Shown here one piece after another: positions 32,248 through 35,309 of a stretch of DNA of 35,309 nucleotides. Every line of letters starts with the position of its first letter. Within the stretch, counting starts at the first letter, position 1. Location: NCBI GenBank assembly GCA_025362095.1, contig JANYIJ010000066.1, positions 1-35,309 of the forward strand. Direction: 5' to 3'. This DNA is from Gemmatimonadota bacterium. Lineage in GTDB: Bacteria; Gemmatimonadota; Gemmatimonadetes; Gemmatimonadales; Gemmatimonadaceae. A program made the translations under genes and the position numbers. Below the pieces are notes generated by a model. The model was given only the letters and a program-made list of their open reading frames with translations. It ran no database searches and was not told the DNA's origin.

Positions 32248-34569
32248 ATGACACGCCCCCAGCTGATCGCCGTCGCTGCCGCGCTCTTCGCGGCGGCGCC
32301 TCTCGCCGCGCAGAAATCCCCGGTTCCAACCCCCGCCAGCATCCTCGGCTACGAACCCGGCGCCGACCGGCATCTGCCGAGCTGGAAACAGATCACGGAT
32401 TACTTTCGCGCCGTCGAGAAGACGAGCCCGCGCGTGCAGGTGCACGAACTCGGAAAGACGACGCTCGGCCGCCCGTTCCTCGCCGTGTTCATCTCCGATT
32501 CCGCAACCCTGAAACATCTCGATCGCTATCAGATGATTCAGCGCAAGCTCATGAACCCGCGGCTCCGCGGGAAAGACGAGCTCGAAAACCTGCTCGCGGC
32601 CGGCAAGAACATCATTCTGATCACGTCGGCAATTCACTCGACAGAGTCGGGCGGATTCACCACGCCGCTCGTGCTGACGGATCGTCTGGCGCGCGGCGAC
32701 ACACCTGAGGCGCGCGCAATTCTCGCGAACACGATCATCATGCTCGTGCCGTCGCAGAATCCGGACGGTGTGGACATCGTGGGCGACTGGTATCGCGCGA
32801 CGCTCGGCACGAAAGCCGAAGGGACCGCGCCGCCCGAGCTGTACCACAAGTATGTCGGGCACGACGATAACCGCGACTGGTACGCGTTCACGCAGAAGGA
32901 GACGCGCTACACGGTTGACTCACTTTATACGCCGTGGGATCCGCAGATCGTAAACGACATTCACCAGCAGGGGTCCGGCGCGGGGCGAATTTTCCTGCCG
33001 CCCTACATGGACCCGCTCGATCCCAACATCGATCCAATTCTCACCGCGGGAACGAACTCGATGGGCATGGCGATCGGCTGGCGCATGATCGGCGAAGGGA
33101 AGACGGGAATCGCGTACAACGCCGCGTATGACCAGTGGTCGCCGGCGCGGCAGTATTCGCTGTATCACCGCGGCGTCCGAATTCTCACCGAGACCGCGAG
33201 CGCCTTGCTCGCGTCGCCGATCGAGATTCCATTCAGCTCGCTTGGCGCGGCACGCGGCTACGAAGCGAAAACCGTGACGTGGAATTTCCCCGCGCTCTGG
33301 CCAGGCGGACACTGGAGCTACGGCGACATCGTCGCCTATCAGGTGAGCGCGAGCTGGGCGATGCTCGCGCAGGCTGCGCGCGACCGCCGCACCTGGCTCG
33401 AGAGCTACGCCGCGCTCGGCGATCGCGCGCTCGCGGCCGATCACCCGTGGACGCACGACAGCGTGCCGGCGGCATTCGTGATTCCGCGCGCGCAGCGCGA
33501 CACACAGGCTGTGCAGCGGTTGATCTGGACGCTGCAGCACGGCCAGGTGGAAGTGCGGTCGAGCACCGCGCCGGTAAACGTGAACGGCACGACGTATCCG
33601 GCTGGATCTTTCGTTGTGCTCACCTCACAGCCCATGGGCGGCTACGCCAAGTCGGTGCTCGAACGGCAGAAATATCCGAACCTGCATGAATATCCCGGCG
33701 GTCCGCCGATCCGTCCGTACGACGTGACCGCGCAGACACTGCCGCTGCTCTTCGGCGTGGACGTCGCGACGCTGGTGGCTGCGCCGGTGGCGAGCGCGGC
33801 GCCGATCGTGCCGATGGACGAGCCGACGTATACGGTGGCCGGACTCAGCGATCGAACGGCGCGCCGCATCGCGATTTACCGTCCGTACAGCGGGAACGCG
33901 ATGGACGAGGGATGGACACGCTGGCTGTTCGACGTGAACCGGATCCCGTTCACGTCGATCGTCGACCGTGATGTGCGCGCCGGAAATCTCAACGCGCGAT
34001 TCGACGTGATCATTCTCACCGATCAGAACGCGGGGCAGATGACACGCGGGCTCGGACAGAATTATCCGGACTCGCTGCAGGGCGGACTCGGCACGCTGGG
34101 CGCGGTGGCGCTCGCTGCGTTTGTGGAGAACGGCGGCACGCTGCTCGCGTTCAACGAGGCGAGCAACTATGCGATCGAGAATTTGAAACTGCCGGTGAAG
34201 AACGTGCTTGCGGGCGTGCGCAACACGGATTTTTACGCGCCCGGATCGATTCTCTCCGTGGAGATCAAACGCGATCACCCGCTCGGGTCGAGAATGACGG
34301 CGCCGGTTCCGGCGATCTGGTTCGAAAATGGGCCGGCGTTCGAAATCACCGATCCTGCGCGAGCGACGGCCGTCGCCACGTATCAAGCCGCGGGCGACCC
34401 GCTGCTCTCAGGCTGGCTGCTCGGTGGCGCGAAACTCAACGGCAAGGCCGCGATGGTCGATGTCACGCTCGGCAAGGGGCACGCCGTGCTCTACGGATTC
34501 CGGCCGCAGTATCGCGGGCAGTCGATGGCAACGCAGCCGTTGATTTGGGGAGCAATCGCCAGACCGTAG
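32248..34569 (+). CDS. Secreted M14-family zinc carboxypeptidase with C-terminal amidotransferase-like domain
   Basis: The protein is 773 aa with a Sec signal at about 1-21 (AAPLAAQ). The M14 zinc site is HSTE (His130 and Glu133), with the third ligand His239 in NDIHQQG. NRDW (208-211) holds the substrate-binding Asn-Arg, and ILTETAS holds the likely catalytic Glu. The C-terminal part (about 540-770) contains FDVIILTDQNAG and ALAAFVENGGTLLAFNEASNYAIENL, typical of the class I glutamine-amidotransferase-like fold seen at the end of many large M14 proteins, without an obvious catalytic Cys. It would trim peptides outside the cytoplasm. The ATG at 32248 follows the DUF1501 stop by 14 bases. Confidence 0.9.
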   Translation: MTRPQLIAVAAALFAAAPLAAQKSPVPTPASILGYEPGADRHLPSWKQITDYFRAVEKTSPRVQVHELGKTTLGRPFLAVFISDSATLKHLDRYQMIQRKLMNPRLRGKDELENLLAAGKNIILITSAIHSTESGGFTTPLVLTDRLARGDTPEARAILANTIIMLVPSQNPDGVDIVGDWYRATLGTKAEGTAPPELYHKYVGHDDNRDWYAFTQKETRYTVDSLYTPWDPQIVNDIHQQGSGAGRIFLPPYMDPLDPNIDPILTAGTNSMGMAIGWRMIGEGKTGIAYNAAYDQWSPARQYSLYHRGVRILTETASALLASPIEIPFSSLGAARGYEAKTVTWNFPALWPGGHWSYGDIVAYQVSASWAMLAQAARDRRTWLESYAALGDRALAADHPWTHDSVPAAFVIPRAQRDTQAVQRLIWTLQHGQVEVRSSTAPVNVNGTTYPAGSFVVLTSQPMGGYAKSVLERQKYPNLHEYPGGPPIRPYDVTAQTLPLLFGVDVATLVAAPVASAAPIVPMDEPTYTVAGLSDRTARRIAIYRPYSGNAMDEGWTRWLFDVNRIPFTSIVDRDVRAGNLNARFDVIILTDQNAGQMTRGLGQNYPDSLQGGLGTLGAVALAAFVENGGTLLAFNEASNYAIENLKLPVKNVLAGVRNTDFYAPGSILSVEIKRDHPLGSRMTAPVPAIWFENGPAFEITDPARATAVATYQAAGDPLLSGWLLGGAKLNGKAAMVDVTLGKGHAVLYGFRPQYRGQSMATQPLIWGAIARP

Positions 34570-34609
34570 GCGACGGGCGACTGGTGAGGGGCGCTTGGCG
34601 ACTCGCGAC
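34569..34609. repeat. Heptanucleotide array after the M14 gene
   Basis: After a partial unit, successive 7-mers read gggcgac, tggtgag, gggcgct, tggcgac, tcgcgac (34575-34609). The array fills the 44-bp gap between the convergent M14 and cupredoxin genes, where no terminator hairpin is visible. Confidence 0.6.
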
Positions 34610-34613
34610 GAGT

Positions 34614-35201
34614 TTAGTGAACGACGATCGTCGCGATCATCTCCGGGTGCAGCGTGCAGCGATAACCGAACGTGCCCTTCGTGTTGAACGTGCGCGCGAC
34701 GTTCTGATTTGAGACTTCGCCGGGAATGTCCGCCGGTGCGCCGGCCACGGCATTGAAGAACACGTTGTGCGCGGTCACCGGAAAGTGAAACAGTACCGTG
34801 GCTCCCACCGCGATGTCGGCGGTGTTCGGCGTGTACGACAGCGGCAGCATGTAGATGTCTTGCGATGACGGATATGCGCCCGTGATGACGGTGACCAGCG
34901 TGCTGTCCGTCAGCGCGCCGCCGTGCGCGTACATGTACGCCTGACCACCGGCGACGCCGGTGACGAATCCAGCGGTGGTGACGGTCGCAACAAAATTGCT
35001 TCCTGAGGTCCAAGTCACCGACGTCGAGATGGCCGCTCCGTTCTGGTCCTTTGGACTTGCCGAGAGCTGCATCGTGCCGGCCACCGCGAGCGTATTGTGC
35101 GGCGCGCTGATGCCGAGAGTCGTGAGCACGGGTGTGTTTCCGCCTGGCTGCGTGGTGGCTTTGTCGCCACCGCTGCAGGCGGAGAGCGTCACCGCAAGCA
35201 A
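34614..35201 (-). CDS. Cupredoxin lipoprotein with N-terminal Ig-like domain
   Basis: From TTG 35201 the product is 195 aa with lipobox LSAC at residues 6-9. That leaves a signal too short to work. In frame upstream, codons from an ATT at 35240 add RYQYRRSIPVFAL and so on, giving a normal 22-residue lipoprotein signal; the true start is probably there (see findings). Residues about 25-105 are an Ig-like (Big-type) domain (LTTLGISAPHNTLAVAGTMQ...). Residues about 112-195 are a cupredoxin domain with His145 in AHNVFF and Cys182, His185 and Met188 in RCTLHPEM, a type-1 copper site with amicyanin-like C-x2-H-x2-M spacing. It is probably a membrane-anchored electron carrier. No redox partner lies in the window. 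The last 69 bases (35241-35309) show no further gene. Confidence 0.85.
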   Translation of the reverse strand: MLAVTLSACSGGDKATTQPGGNTPVLTTLGISAPHNTLAVAGTMQLSASPKDQNGAAISTSVTWTSGSNFVATVTTAGFVTGVAGGQAYMYAHGGALTDSTLVTVITGAYPSSQDIYMLPLSYTPNTADIAVGATVLFHFPVTAHNVFFNAVAGAPADIPGEVSNQNVARTFNTKGTFGYRCTLHPEMIATIVVH

Positions 35202-35309
35202 CGCGAATACCGGTATCGATCTCCTGTATTGGTATCTAATGGGTGCACACCGTTAGACGTGTGATATCCCGCACAGTTAGGGGCACTTCCGGCAATCGCT
35301 GATGGCGGC

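Noticed and set aside
30701-32329. Long minus-strand frame opposite DUF1501
   Set aside because: The Arg/Glu/Val-rich peptide has no motif; DUF1501 on the plus strand has full family signatures and a ribosome site.

Overview
The window is a GC-rich bacterial chromosome segment. Coding is dense on both strands, many genes overlap by 1-4 bases, and GTG or TTG starts are common. Lipoprotein and twin-arginine (Tat) signals suggest a diderm cell. I infer a member of Gemmatimonadota or a close neighbour. The grounds are two DUF1800/DUF1501 gene pairs, an exported TldD, a eukaryote-like squalene synthase and an ECF sigma factor with a tiny partner. No single marker here proves this. I see no rRNA, tRNA, CRISPR array, insertion sequence, integrase or phage gene.

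Left part (1-8451). A partial TPR protein runs off the left edge. Next is a minus-strand operon of a DUF1800 lipoprotein, a Tat-type DUF1501 protein and a secreted polysaccharide deacetylase. Two plus-strand units follow, each with its own terminator: an unknown 179-residue protein and an EF-G paralogue whose G4 GTP-binding motif is altered.

Middle-left (8450-14633). Eight tightly packed minus-strand genes appear to form one operon read from a promoter near 14606-14633. In order they are an H1-like/phasin-like protein, an M20 deacylase, a 72-residue unknown, an RNase H homologue lacking two of four catalytic carboxylates, a zinc-ribbon protein, a two-TM protein, squalene synthase and ThyX.

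Middle (14766-21902). A CaiB-type CoA transferase is followed by a degenerate SGNH-hydrolase-like lipoprotein, then an ECF sigma factor with a probable anti-sigma partner and a strong terminator. A TldE/TldD pair on the minus strand comes next; only TldD carries a Tat signal. TldD is divergent from a DinB-family gene across a 75-bp gap with a perfect palindrome.

Right part (21920-35309). sucB and lpd (E2 and E3 of 2-oxoglutarate dehydrogenase) are read leftward. Only 12 bp separates the sucB start from a divergent zinc-type dehydrogenase gene. Next come a small zinc-ribbon gene, a membrane protein related to MscS-family channels, and gyrA. A regulatory region rich in inverted and direct repeats precedes the second DUF1800/DUF1501 pair, which is followed by a secreted M14 metallopeptidase. 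The window ends with a cupredoxin lipoprotein whose natural start appears to be a non-canonical ATT.

A theme not captured by gene calls is a set of short, sequence-diverse arrays with a 7-base period. They lie just after gene ends and inside the two interdomain linkers of sucB.
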